Assembly: GCF_003946395.1 (NCBI RefSeq) | Contig: NZ_RHNZ01000001.1 | Coordinates: forward strand, 62,001-126,000 | Length of the DNA stretch: 64,000 bases | Direction of reading: 5' to 3' | From: Levilactobacillus fuyuanensis | GTDB lineage: Bacteria; Bacillota; Bacilli; Lactobacillales; Lactobacillaceae | Shown here: positions 35,962 through 43,850 of the stretch, in pieces | Numbering within the stretch: the first letter of the stretch is position 1 | Layout of the letters: each line of letters begins with the position of its first letter | Notes under the pieces: generated by a model | The model's database searches: none | Told to the model about the DNA's origin: nothing | The model's input: only the letters and a program-made list of their open reading frames with translations | Position numbers and translations under genes: made by a program

Positions 35962-37637
35962 ACAAGTTAAACGTCAAAAATAACGAGACCGCTATCTTTG
36001 GCGTGGGTGGACTTGGAGAAATCGGGAAGAACACTTACGGTATCCAATTTCAGGACGAAATCATCCTGATCGATGCCGGTATTAAATTTCCTGAAGACGA
36101 ATTATTAGGGATCGACTATGTCATTCCCGATTACCAATACCTCGTCGAGAACCAGTCTAAGATCAAGGCGCTAGTGATTACCCACGGCCACGAAGATCAT
36201 ATTGGCGGTATCCCGTATTTGTTAAAGGCTTTGAACGTCCCAGTCTACGCTGGTCCCTTAGCCTTAGCATTGATCAAGAACAAGCTCGAAGAACACGGAT
36301 TACTTAAATCGACTGAGCTACACACAATTGACGATGATACTGTGCTTAAATTTCGGAAGATGAGTGTGACTTTCTTCCGAACGACCCACTCCATCCCCGA
36401 TACGCTGGGGGTTGCTGTTCACACACCAGTCGGCACGATTGTGGAAACGGGGGACTATAAGTTCGACTTAACTCCCGTTACCAACCAGCCGCCTGATCTT
36501 CAAAAGATGGCCAAGCTGGGCTCTGAAGGTGTGCTCTGTCTCATGTCAGACAGTACCAACGCCGAACGCCCCATCTGGACGAAATCTGAAAAATGGGTGG
36601 GTAAATCCATTCACAAGATTTTCGACCAAGTTGAAGGCCGGGTCATCTTTGCCACGTTTGCTTCCAACATCTCACGTATCGAGACGGCTTGTGAAGTGGC
36701 GTTGGCGCACGGACGGAAAATTGCTGTCTTTGGCCGATCCATGGAAGCGGCCATTGTCAACGGCCGGGAACTGGGTTATTTGAACATCCCTGACGAAGCG
36801 TTAGTCGATGCCAACACCATTCGTTCTCTCCCCGCTGAAAAGGTCATGATTCTATGTACCGGTTCGCAAGGTGAACCCATGGCGGCCCTTTCACGGATCG
36901 CCAACGGAACCCACCGGCAAATTGCCATTCAACCTGGCGATACTGTTGTCTTCTCCAGTAATCCAATTCCTGGGAACACCATTTCGGTGAACCGGGTCAT
37001 TAACGAACTGGAAGAAGCCGGCGCTAACGTCATTCACGGTAAGGTCAATAACATTCATACTTCCGGTCACGGTGGTCAAGAAGAACAGAAGCTGATGCTC
37101 CGGCTGATGCAACCGAAATTCTTCATGCCAATTCACGGGGAATACCGGATGTTAAAGATCCATACCGAACTGGCTGAACAGTGTGGTGTACCGTTAGATC
37201 ACAGTTTCATTCTGCAAAACGGGGATGTCTTAGCCTTAACGCAAGACTCTGCCCGGGTTGCGGGTCACTTTACCGCTGGCGATGTTTACATCGACGGTTC
37301 CGGTATCGGTGATATTGGTAACGTGGTCTTACGCGATCGCCAACTACTTTCTGAAGAAGGTTTAGTTGTCGTGGTTGCCACCATCGACCTCAAGAATCAA
37401 GAAATCAAGGCCGGCCCCGACCTGCTCTCCCGTGGATTCGTCTACATGCGTGAATCCGGTGAGTTGCTAAACGAAGGCCGTCGTCGTGTTTTCCAAACGA
37501 TTCGTCGGGCCATGCGTAATCCTAAGGCTACCGAAGCCTCAATTAGAAACGCGGTCATTGATGACCTCCAAAACTTCCTATTTGCGAAGACGGAACGTCA
37601 CCCTATGATCTTGCCAATGTTCATTATGACTAAGTAG
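35958..37637 (+). CDS. rnjA: Ribonuclease J1
   Basis: A 559-residue metallo-beta-lactamase/beta-CASP nuclease with 5'-3' exonuclease and endonuclease activity, central to mRNA decay and rRNA maturation. The intact metal motif is HGHEDH (76-81), and [15 protein letters not shown] and HTSGHGG follow. The beta-CASP domain is in the middle and the C-terminal dimerisation domain at the end. Unlike the paralog at 13293-15206 it keeps every ligand and lacks the basic tail. It is co-transcribed with rpoY. Confidence 0.97.
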   Translation: MNKLNVKNNETAIFGVGGLGEIGKNTYGIQFQDEIILIDAGIKFPEDELLGIDYVIPDYQYLVENQSKIKALVITHGHEDHIGGIPYLLKALNVPVYAGPLALALIKNKLEEHGLLKSTELHTIDDDTVLKFRKMSVTFFRTTHSIPDTLGVAVHTPVGTIVETGDYKFDLTPVTNQPPDLQKMAKLGSEGVLCLMSDSTNAERPIWTKSEKWVGKSIHKIFDQVEGRVIFATFASNISRIETACEVALAHGRKIAVFGRSMEAAIVNGRELGYLNIPDEALVDANTIRSLPAEKVMILCTGSQGEPMAALSRIANGTHRQIAIQPGDTVVFSSNPIPGNTISVNRVINELEEAGANVIHGKVNNIHTSGHGGQEEQKLMLRLMQPKFFMPIHGEYRMLKIHTELAEQCGVPLDHSFILQNGDVLALTQDSARVAGHFTAGDVYIDGSGIGDIGNVVLRDRQLLSEEGLVVVVATIDLKNQEIKAGPDLLSRGFVYMRESGELLNEGRRRVFQTIRRAMRNPKATEASIRNAVIDDLQNFLFAKTERHPMILPMFIMTK

Positions 37638-37647
37638 ATATAAGAAG

Positions 37648-37673
37648 AAGACGCTGTGATGGCGCCTTTTTTT
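37648..37673 (+). terminator. Weak rnjA terminator
   Basis: A 7-bp stem AAGACGC/GCGCCTT with one mismatch, followed by T7. Confidence 0.55.
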
Positions 37674-37679
37674 GTGGGT

Positions 37680-37805
37680 AAGAGTGCGGAGCAAGGCGGT
37701 TAGACTCTGAGCATTAACGTCGCTAAGGTGAAAATCCCGGGCCTGGATTTTTAGCTTAGCGGGGTTAAGCGCAGGAGTCTGCCTTGCGGAGCACGTTTCG
37801 GCCAT
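37680..37805. repeat. Structured dispersed repeat element, copy A
   Basis: About 125 bp with nested inverted repeats. The outer arms are GCAAGGC...GACTC (from 37691) with GAGTC...GCCTTGC. The inner stem is CGCTAAG (37721-37727) with CTTAGCG (37755-37761), extended by AAAATCC/GGATTTT. The flanks GAGCATTAA and CACGTTTCGGCCAT recur in a copy at 52529-52654. No protein is supported. Confidence 0.8.
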
Positions 37806-37841
37806 GTTGCAGGAGAGCGAGGCCCCAAATAAATATAACCA
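37734..37841. repeat. Direct repeat unit 1
   Basis: This 108-bp unit is the right half of element copy A plus a 3' tail (CCATGTTGCAGGAGAGCGAG). It recurs 10 bp further on with about eight differences. Confidence 0.9.
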
Positions 37842-37851
37842 CAACGCTCCA

Positions 37852-37959
37852 ATCCCGGGCCTGGATTTTTGGCTTGGCGGAGTTAATCGCAGGAACCTGC
37901 CTTGCGGAGCACGTTTCGGCCATGTTGCAGGAGAGCGAGGCCCCAAACAAAAATAACCA
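37852..37959. repeat. Direct repeat unit 2 (truncated second element)
   Basis: About 93 percent identical to 37734-37841 by eye. It lacks the left arm of the element, so it cannot form the full fold. It looks like a partial tandem duplication. The rest of the gap to the lipid kinase (37960-38098) is A/C-rich and shows no gene. Confidence 0.9.
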
Positions 37960-38098
37960 TCTCAGTATATCCCCGCAACAAGAGAGTCAATTCAACACGC
38001 CCTCCCAATCTCCCCCTCTAAGACTTGCTTCACCAATCCCCCACATCTCCACTTCCTCACAAAAACCTTATAACTAAGGAAAGTTCCGCCGGAATCAC

Positions 38099-38127
38099 TA
38101 GGCAGTTTGGTCGATTTCGTTTATAAT
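38099..38127 (+). promoter_or_regulatory. Promoter of the lipid kinase gene
   Basis: TAGGCA, a 17-bp spacer and a perfect TATAAT, 30 bp before the start. Confidence 0.55.
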
Positions 38128-38156
38128 AGTGAAGATTAATAATTGAGAGGAGAAGT

Positions 38157-39119
38157 ATGGTGAGTGTCCAGTTCTATATCATCTTAAACGAGCACGCGGG
38201 CAGCGGACGTGCAAAGGAACTCTGGCCGGAAATCAAGCAAGCCCTTGATGCCGCCCAGGTTTCTTATCAGCTTGCCATCTCGGAATATGCGAATCATGCG
38301 ATTCTTTTAAGCGAGCAATTTGCCAAAAAATTACCCGATGAACCCCATCAAAATTGGGTTGTCCTCGCCGTTGGTGGCGATGGCACCCTTCACGAAGCCA
38401 TTAACGGCCTCACCAAGCTACCACGGACCCACCCCATTCCGGTTGCCTACTTACCGATCGGCTCTGGCAATGACTTTGCCCGGGGTGCTGGCATGGCGCT
38501 TAAATGGCAAGACGCCTTCAAACAGATCATTCAGTGTACCCACGCGACCGATTACGACATTGGCAGTTACAACGAGACAATCAAGCAGGAACGGGGTGTG
38601 TTCACCAATAACCTGGGGATTGGTTTCGACGCTGCTATCATTTCACAGGCAAACCAGTCCAAAGCCAAGGTGTGGCTCAACAAGCACCATATGGGAAAAT
38701 TATCTTACCTGGCTTCCGCCCTGGATGTGTACTACAACCAGACGGGCTTCACGCTAACTGTGCACGTGGGCAATCAACGGGATATCTACCCCAATGCCTT
38801 CCTGGTCACGACCACCAACCACCCCTACTTCGGCGGTGGCGTGGGTATTGCCCCGAGCGCAACCATTACCGATCACAAATTACATTTGGTCGTCATTGAA
38901 AAGCCTAACTTCTTTAAATTGATGTGGTTAGCCCTACGTCTCGTATTTAAGCGTCATTTGACGTCTAAGGCCGTTCACTACTATCAGGCATCAAGTGTCC
39001 ACCTCACCGTTCCGGCCATCGAATACGGCCAATTAGACGGCGAAGAGATGGGTGGACGATTCTTTGACGTTTACGTGGGTCTCAAGCAGTATCCTTTTTG
39101 GTTCGATACGACAATTTAG
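38157..39119 (+). CDS. Diacylglycerol kinase family lipid kinase
   Basis: A 320-residue kinase of the DagK/YegS/BmrU superfamily. The ATP-binding GGDGT is at 73-77, followed by LHEAINGL, and IGSGNDFARG is the second conserved loop. The C-terminal beta-sandwich contains GGGVGIAPSA and the final YGQLDGEEM motif. Such enzymes phosphorylate diacylglycerol from lipoteichoic-acid turnover, undecaprenol or related lipids; the substrate is not resolved. It has a GAGGAG site and is monocistronic, with a promoter and a strong terminator. Confidence 0.9.
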   Translation: MVSVQFYIILNEHAGSGRAKELWPEIKQALDAAQVSYQLAISEYANHAILLSEQFAKKLPDEPHQNWVVLAVGGDGTLHEAINGLTKLPRTHPIPVAYLPIGSGNDFARGAGMALKWQDAFKQIIQCTHATDYDIGSYNETIKQERGVFTNNLGIGFDAAIISQANQSKAKVWLNKHHMGKLSYLASALDVYYNQTGFTLTVHVGNQRDIYPNAFLVTTTNHPYFGGGVGIAPSATITDHKLHLVVIEKPNFFKLMWLALRLVFKRHLTSKAVHYYQASSVHLTVPAIEYGQLDGEEMGGRFFDVYVGLKQYPFWFDTTI

Positions 39120-39148
39120 ATCATTAAGTAATTTTGAGTAACCTAAAG

Positions 39149-39197
39149 AACGTCCCATCGGATTCAGCCTTTGCGCTGCATCTGATGGGACGTTTTT
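39149..39197 (+). terminator. Terminator of the lipid kinase gene
   Basis: A 15-bp stem (AACGTCCCATCGGAT with its complement, one G-T) and TTTTT. Confidence 0.9.
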
Positions 39198-39225
39198 CAG
39201 GTGTTTTCAGTAACTATGAAAGCAC

Positions 39226-39255
39226 AAAAAAAGGATGTGATCGTGACCACATCCT
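39226..39255 (-). terminator. Terminator of the 68-residue gene
   Basis: On the minus strand AGGATGTG/CACATCCT with an 8-nt loop, followed by T7. Confidence 0.85.
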
Positions 39256-39289
39256 CTCGCCATTGGCACTAACCAACGACAGTTTATGA

Positions 39290-39496
39290 TTAATCTTCAG
39301 AAGCATCCATTGCTTCCAGAATCATGTCTAGTTGAGCGCACTTATTACTGAGGTAGTTCATTTCCTCACCATACCGCGGTTCAATCTGTACGGTTTCACT
39401 AGTACTTTGAACAGTTGCGGATTCCTTTTCTTTCAACGTGGCTAGCTGTGAATTAGCCTGCCGATACTCTTCCAGAATCTCTACCCGATTACTCAT
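39290..39496 (-). CDS. Small coiled-coil hypothetical protein, 68 residues
   Basis: I do not recognise the family. The sequence is two predicted helices (about 3-28 and 42-65) with heptad-like hydrophobic spacing and a Ser/Thr/Val-rich link, so it is probably a small helical hairpin or coiled coil. It is acidic, with no signal or membrane segment. An AAAGGAG site serves either the ATG at 39496 or the GTG at 39499. It has a strong terminator of its own, which supports expression. Confidence 0.7.
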   Translation of the reverse strand: MSNRVEILEEYRQANSQLATLKEKESATVQSTSETVQIEPRYGEEMNYLSNKCAQLDMILEAMDASED

Positions 39497-39641
39497 CACT
39501 ACACAACTCCTTTAACAAATTTAGTTTTTGATTCCCGTTTTCTTAAACGACTAAAAGGAATCATACCACTTGCTAAGGGATTTGTTAACGATTATCTTAA
39601 AATTTTTCAACGATTTTCATAAACTTTTTTCCTGCAACCGA

Positions 39642-41141
39642 TTACTTCAATGTCCCAGCAAAGGATGGCATGAAGTAACTACTGATCTGTTGGACCTTAA
39701 CATTTTGACCAGGTTGTGGTGCCGCAACGAATTGATTATTGCCTAAGTAGATTGCATCATGGTAAGTGGACCCCTTCGTACCCCAGAAGAGAATATCGCC
39801 AGGCTTGGCTGAAGCGACGGAGTGCGTTGAAACATAGGCTTCTTGCGATACCGTGTTATGTGGTAAGCTGACGCCCATTGCATTCTTGTAAACGTAAGCA
39901 ACCAAACCAGAACAGTCCATCCCACTGAGTGAAGAGCCACCCCAAACGTAAGGAATGTTGGCTGAGGCTAACTTCAAGGCTAAACCGGTCACGGACCCAC
40001 TGGTTAAGCCAGCCGTGTTCGTGGTCTTCTTAGTACTGCTGCTAGTTGCCACCGTAGCTGAGGAACTGCTACTCGTTGCCGTGTTGGTGTTGGTTGTTGT
40101 AGCTGCCTTAGCAGCCTGCTTCTTAACAGCAGACTGTGTCGTGGTCTTGATCCGTTTCGTCCGAGTCGTGGCCGTTGCGTTTTGACTGCCGGTTTGTGGC
40201 TGCGTTTGCGCTTGACTACTACTGCTGGTTACAGTACTGCTACTAGTGCTCGTCGTACTTGGTGTCGTGGCCTGTGAGCTAGATTGCGTCGTGTTAGATG
40301 ATACGGACTGGCTTGACACAACTGTGGCTCGAGACTGACGCTGCACTGGTTGACTAGAACTGGTCGTGCTTGCTGCCGTCGTTGATGAACTGTTAGACGT
40401 TACGGCGCTGTTTGCGCTCGAAGTTGACACACTAGACTTGGAGCTTGCGCTACTTACAACTTGTGACGTCTCCGTCGCATTGGTGTTAACGTGATTATTC
40501 TTCACAGCTGAACTGCTAGTTCGTGAAGAACTATTTGCAGCCGGAGTTGACGAGGATTGCTTCGTGGTACTTGGTGTCGTCGTGCTTGAGCTAGCAACCG
40601 CTGCACTCTGTTTCTGCTGTTGCTTACTTGCTGCGGCTTGCTGTTGCGCCACGATTTGAGCTTGAACGGCATTGGCCTTTTGCGTCGACTGCCGAGTTGC
40701 ACTACTTGTTGCGGTCGAGTTGGTTGTGCTCGTGGTAGCGGCGACACTGCCCTTAGGAATCGTTAAGGTCTGCCCCACGCTTAGAACATCACCATCCATG
40801 TGATTGGCCTTTTGTAATTGTGCTACGGAAACGTGGTACTGCTGAGCTAAGTCCCACAGCGTATCACCGGATTTAACGGTGTGGCTTTGTTGGGTCTTAG
40901 CGGAGCGGACTTGTAATTTCTGACCGACAAAGATCATGTCAGTCTTGCTATCAATCGAATTTTGTTGTTCTAGGTCTTGAATCGAAACGCCCAGTTTTTG
41001 TGAAAGTTCCCAAACGGTGTCGCCCTGCTTCACTTGAATACTATCTGCATTAGCGGTGATCGTGGCTCCGGCTGCTAAGGCACCCATGGCGCTGACGACT
41101 CCGACAAGTGCTTTGGTGGTTTTTCGTTGTCCTGTACTCAT
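39642..41141 (-). CDS. Secreted LysM / NlpC-P60 peptidoglycan endopeptidase
   Basis: A 499-residue exported wall hydrolase. The signal peptide ends near Ala32 (TANA). LysM domains lie at about 34-78 and 86-130 (VKQGDTVWELSQ, VKSGDTLWDLAQ). A Ser/Thr/Ala/Gln-rich low-complexity linker covers about 135-380. The C-terminal NlpC/P60 domain (about 385-499) has Cys in GMDCSGLVAY and His in YHDAIYLG. It binds peptidoglycan and should cleave the stem peptide between D-Glu and the diamino acid, as in p75/p40-like daughter-cell separation enzymes. The ATG at 41141 is a reasonable start, though TTG codons just upstream have better spacing. Confidence 0.93.
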   Translation of the reverse strand: MSTGQRKTTKALVGVVSAMGALAAGATITANADSIQVKQGDTVWELSQKLGVSIQDLEQQNSIDSKTDMIFVGQKLQVRSAKTQQSHTVKSGDTLWDLAQQYHVSVAQLQKANHMDGDVLSVGQTLTIPKGSVAATTSTTNSTATSSATRQSTQKANAVQAQIVAQQQAAASKQQQKQSAAVASSSTTTPSTTKQSSSTPAANSSSRTSSSAVKNNHVNTNATETSQVVSSASSKSSVSTSSANSAVTSNSSSTTAASTTSSSQPVQRQSRATVVSSQSVSSNTTQSSSQATTPSTTSTSSSTVTSSSSQAQTQPQTGSQNATATTRTKRIKTTTQSAVKKQAAKAATTTNTNTATSSSSSATVATSSSTKKTTNTAGLTSGSVTGLALKLASANIPYVWGGSSLSGMDCSGLVAYVYKNAMGVSLPHNTVSQEAYVSTHSVASAKPGDILFWGTKGSTYHDAIYLGNNQFVAAPQPGQNVKVQQISSYFMPSFAGTLK

Positions 41142-41572
41142 TTTCAACAACACGTCCTTTTATGACTTTTTTTCAACGCAGGTGAACGTGAAAGTCCTGC
41201 TACTCAGCAAGCAACTTCCGGTCGTTCATAGTAAATACGAATCACAAATTAATATTACCACACGTTTTGCCAGTTCCTTGTGAAATATTAAGGAAATCAT
41301 AACGGATTTTTAAGCTTAAACATTTGTTCCCGTTTTTTAATTTATCATTATATTCATGTCATGGAAGCGCTTATTAGTAGGCTTTAAGTGGTTTCGTTAA
41401 GCAAACTTCTGTTCTTTAATCTTCAAAATTTACCTGCAACAGTTTCCTTGAACACCTCAAGCAGTTTCGGGGATAAAACTATTTGCAGAATACAAATTGC
41501 CACTGGCAACGCTTTCTGTAGGTTACAACTGGCGATTTTTGTTGCGACTTTGTGAAATTCGTTTTTGTACAC
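41142..41572. other. Long intergenic region upstream of the LysM/NlpC gene
   Basis: No gene is visible. It holds a cre-like sequence ATGGAAGCGCTTATTA (41361-41376, 14 of 16 consensus positions), a TTGCC/GGCAA hairpin near 41498 and several AT-rich segments. A long leader or distal promoter for the wall hydrolase is possible, but no promoter stands out. Confidence 0.4.
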
Positions 41573-41598
41573 AAAAAAACGGGAGAAATTCTCCCGTT
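41573..41598 (-). terminator. Terminator of the DUF1002 gene
   Basis: On the minus strand ACGGGAG/CTCCCGT with a 5-nt loop, followed by T7. Confidence 0.9.
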
Positions 41599-41627
41599 AG
41601 TTAGTAATCCCGCCGTTCTGACGTTCC

Positions 41628-42647
41628 TTAGTTGAATAGTCCTTGGAAGAACGAGACAACCTGGTGCCAGATTTGAACGAAGAAGTTTTCGGCCTTTTTG
41701 GCATCGGCGCTGTTGGCAAAATCTTTCACATTCGCCATTTTGTCACCAATACTATTAGCTAAATTGTTTGCAACGTTAGTCACGTTGTTCACGTAAGTCT
41801 TACTGGTTGAGACTGGTGCTTGCTGAACCTTGCTCAAGGCAACCGCAATATTTGTGATCTGCGTTTGGTTAGTCTTGCCATCAATGCCCTGCTTAGCCAA
41901 GGCCTTTTCCAACATTTCTTCAATGTCGGCCTTGGTTGCTAGGTCATCCCCGTTTTGCCGTTGCTTAGCTAAGTCGGAAGAAACTGAACCGACCGCTGAC
42001 ATCAGCTTACCAGGATACTTCTTATCACTACTGTTATTATCAATTGCAGGTTGGGTCGCATCCAAAACACCGTTAGCGGCTTGAGTGTTCTCCGAGTTCA
42101 GCGTTAAGCCATCCGCTGCCAAGGCCTTGTAGACCCCAGTCAGCGCTGACTCACCCGAGACGGACTTGTCGGCTGTCACGGTAATGATGACATCCTTGAC
42201 CCCGGCCATTGTCGCAACCATGGCATACTGTTGAGAGGTAACCTCAGTAATATTATTACTACCATTATATTCGGCAATGTTGACCTTTACACCAGTACCC
42301 GGATCAGCAGGCGCTAATGCCACGGAACTGATCATGCTGGCATCGGTCGTCCCGGCTGAGTTTAAATACTGGGCGTAATCGCTCCCAGTCGCCGTTAAGG
42401 CACTGTAGTTGGATTTAACGCCTAAGGCTGAAGCCACGGCATCCTTATCCTCGCTGGCTAACCCCGCACCATAGACCACGTAGGCTTTGGATAAGGCCTT
42501 GGTCTGAACGGTACTCCCGCTGGTGGCGGAGCTACTGCTGTCACTCGTCGCGTCCGTGGTATCCGCGTTAGCATGAACCATGCTCCCGCCAATACCAACT
42601 GCCAGAGCAACTGCCGCCAAGCTCAAGATAACTCGCTTTAATTTCAT
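41628..42647 (-). CDS. Secreted DUF1002 (YpuA-like) protein
   Basis: A 339-residue exported protein. The signal peptide ends at Ala28 (HANA), followed by a Ser/Thr-rich stretch. The domain then shows AYVVYGAGLASEDKDAVASALGV and MVATMAGVKDVIITVTADKSVSGESALTGVYKAL, typical of DUF1002. The C-terminal part is helical and hydrophobic near the end (VSFFQGLF), but there is no LPxTG. Function unknown. The start ATG at 42647 is favoured by GAGAG 8 nt upstream. It lies between two NlpC/P60 genes, suggesting an envelope role. Confidence 0.85.
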   Translation of the reverse strand: MKLKRVILSLAAVALAVGIGGSMVHANADTTDATSDSSSSATSGSTVQTKALSKAYVVYGAGLASEDKDAVASALGVKSNYSALTATGSDYAQYLNSAGTTDASMISSVALAPADPGTGVKVNIAEYNGSNNITEVTSQQYAMVATMAGVKDVIITVTADKSVSGESALTGVYKALAADGLTLNSENTQAANGVLDATQPAIDNNSSDKKYPGKLMSAVGSVSSDLAKQRQNGDDLATKADIEEMLEKALAKQGIDGKTNQTQITNIAVALSKVQQAPVSTSKTYVNNVTNVANNLANSIGDKMANVKDFANSADAKKAENFFVQIWHQVVSFFQGLFN

Positions 42648-42693
42648 TGTTTGCACTCTCTTTTCACTTGAATTTAACTTCCCCGGTGAACTC

Positions 42694-42702
42694 AGTATAG
42701 CA
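42694..42702 (-). promoter_or_regulatory. Extended -10 promoter of the DUF1002 gene
   Basis: Minus strand TGC followed by TATACT, 47 bp before the start. The -35 is weak. Confidence 0.5.
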
Positions 42703-42761
42703 CGAGACCCAACCTGGAAGCCGGATTCAGAGCGACCTTAGAGAATTCTTCAGACTTACGA

Positions 42762-43655
42762 TTATTGCCAGAACCGCCGTGCACCAGCGTATTCAGGGGC
42801 AAAGGCGGATTTCGCCATGCTGATCTCTTCAACCTGTCCACCGGGCTTAGGGGCATGCAGAATCTGCCCAGCACCAGCGTACAGACCCACGTGATGAATG
42901 GTCCCTGTGCCGTGATCCGTTGCGAAGAAGACCAGATCACCGGCCGTTAATTCCTCAGGTGCCACGGGATAACCGTTGGCAAACTGATCCTGTGCATCAC
43001 GTGGCACGGGAATCCCCAGTGCTCGGTGCAGGGCGTAAATGAAGCCCGAACAGTCAAAACCGGCTGGGGTTAAGCCCCCCCACAGGTAAGGTGTATCGAT
43101 AAACTGGCGGCCTAATGCGAGGATTCGATCCCCATCATCCACACCAGTTACGCCGAGTTGCGCAGCCGCTGCTGGAATCTGACCAGTGCCTAGTGGGGTG
43201 ACCACTTGAATCCACTCGGCATCCTGGCTAGTCGTGGTTAGGATTGTCCCCATCGGCAAGGTCAAGACAGGCTGCTGATCCGTATCCAATAACGTTGTCG
43301 TTGGCTGAACCAAGCGAACCGTCGTCGTTGGGTACTCCAGTTCGGCATCGCTAGTCGTCAGTTGGGCCATTGGAATCCAGCCGGGATAGCCCCGCCGTTC
43401 CAAACGATTGGCTTGCCGCGTCACAAAGACGTGGGCCCAGTCGCCCTCCTGCCGATCCAAAACGACTCGATCGTTAAACAACGCTTCGGTGACGATACCA
43501 TTCTTATCTGCCAAACGTTGCCGATCGGCCGGTTGCAAGGCTGCTAACCACGCCGTCAAGTCACCGTCTTGTAAATAGGTCTGATCAGTCTCCGTGGCTA
43601 CCGTCGGTGCGGACCACACTAATGCCGTGGGAACCTTAATCCGTCGAATCTCCAT
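42762..43655 (-). CDS. SH3 / NlpC-P60 dipeptidyl endopeptidase (YkfC-like)
   Basis: A 297-residue protein without a signal peptide, so probably cytoplasmic. SH3-like segments in the first 170 residues (VVLDRQEGDWAHVFV, GYPGWIPMAQL, WIQVVTPLGTG) precede an NlpC/P60 domain with Cys202 in DCSGF, His255 in IHHVGLY and His267 in LHAPK as the catalytic triad. This is the YkfC/gamma-D-glutamyl-L-diamino-acid endopeptidase pattern, which cleaves released murein peptides for recycling. The absence of a leader fits recycling rather than wall hydrolysis. It pairs conceptually with murQ at 49663. Confidence 0.9.
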   Translation of the reverse strand: MEIRRIKVPTALVWSAPTVATETDQTYLQDGDLTAWLAALQPADRQRLADKNGIVTEALFNDRVVLDRQEGDWAHVFVTRQANRLERRGYPGWIPMAQLTTSDAELEYPTTTVRLVQPTTTLLDTDQQPVLTLPMGTILTTTSQDAEWIQVVTPLGTGQIPAAAAQLGVTGVDDGDRILALGRQFIDTPYLWGGLTPAGFDCSGFIYALHRALGIPVPRDAQDQFANGYPVAPEELTAGDLVFFATDHGTGTIHHVGLYAGAGQILHAPKPGGQVEEISMAKSAFAPEYAGARRFWQ

Positions 43656-43779
43656 TAAAACCGCCTCCAGTTTCTTTACCCCAATCTTACCAATAATTCG
43701 GTCAACTTACTAGATTGTTCTGCAACTTACGTGATTGTTTCGATAACCAGTGGCTAAAGTGGCACTGATATCGTCCCAT

Positions 43780-43817
43780 AAAAAAAGTCACGCTAGTTGC
43801 GGAGGCCTAGCGTGACT
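43780..43817 (-). terminator. tkt terminator
   Basis: On the minus strand an 11-bp stem AGTCACGCTAG/CTAGCGTGACT with a 10-nt loop, followed by T6. Confidence 0.9.
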
Positions 43818-43850
43818 GGAGGACGTATTATTATAGTAGAAACTTTTCTT

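Noticed and set aside
37578-38077. Open frames over the repeat region after rnjA
   Set aside because: They consist of the direct repeat read in several frames on both strands, have no ribosome binding site and no protein-like conservation between the two copies. The base pairing explains the sequence better.
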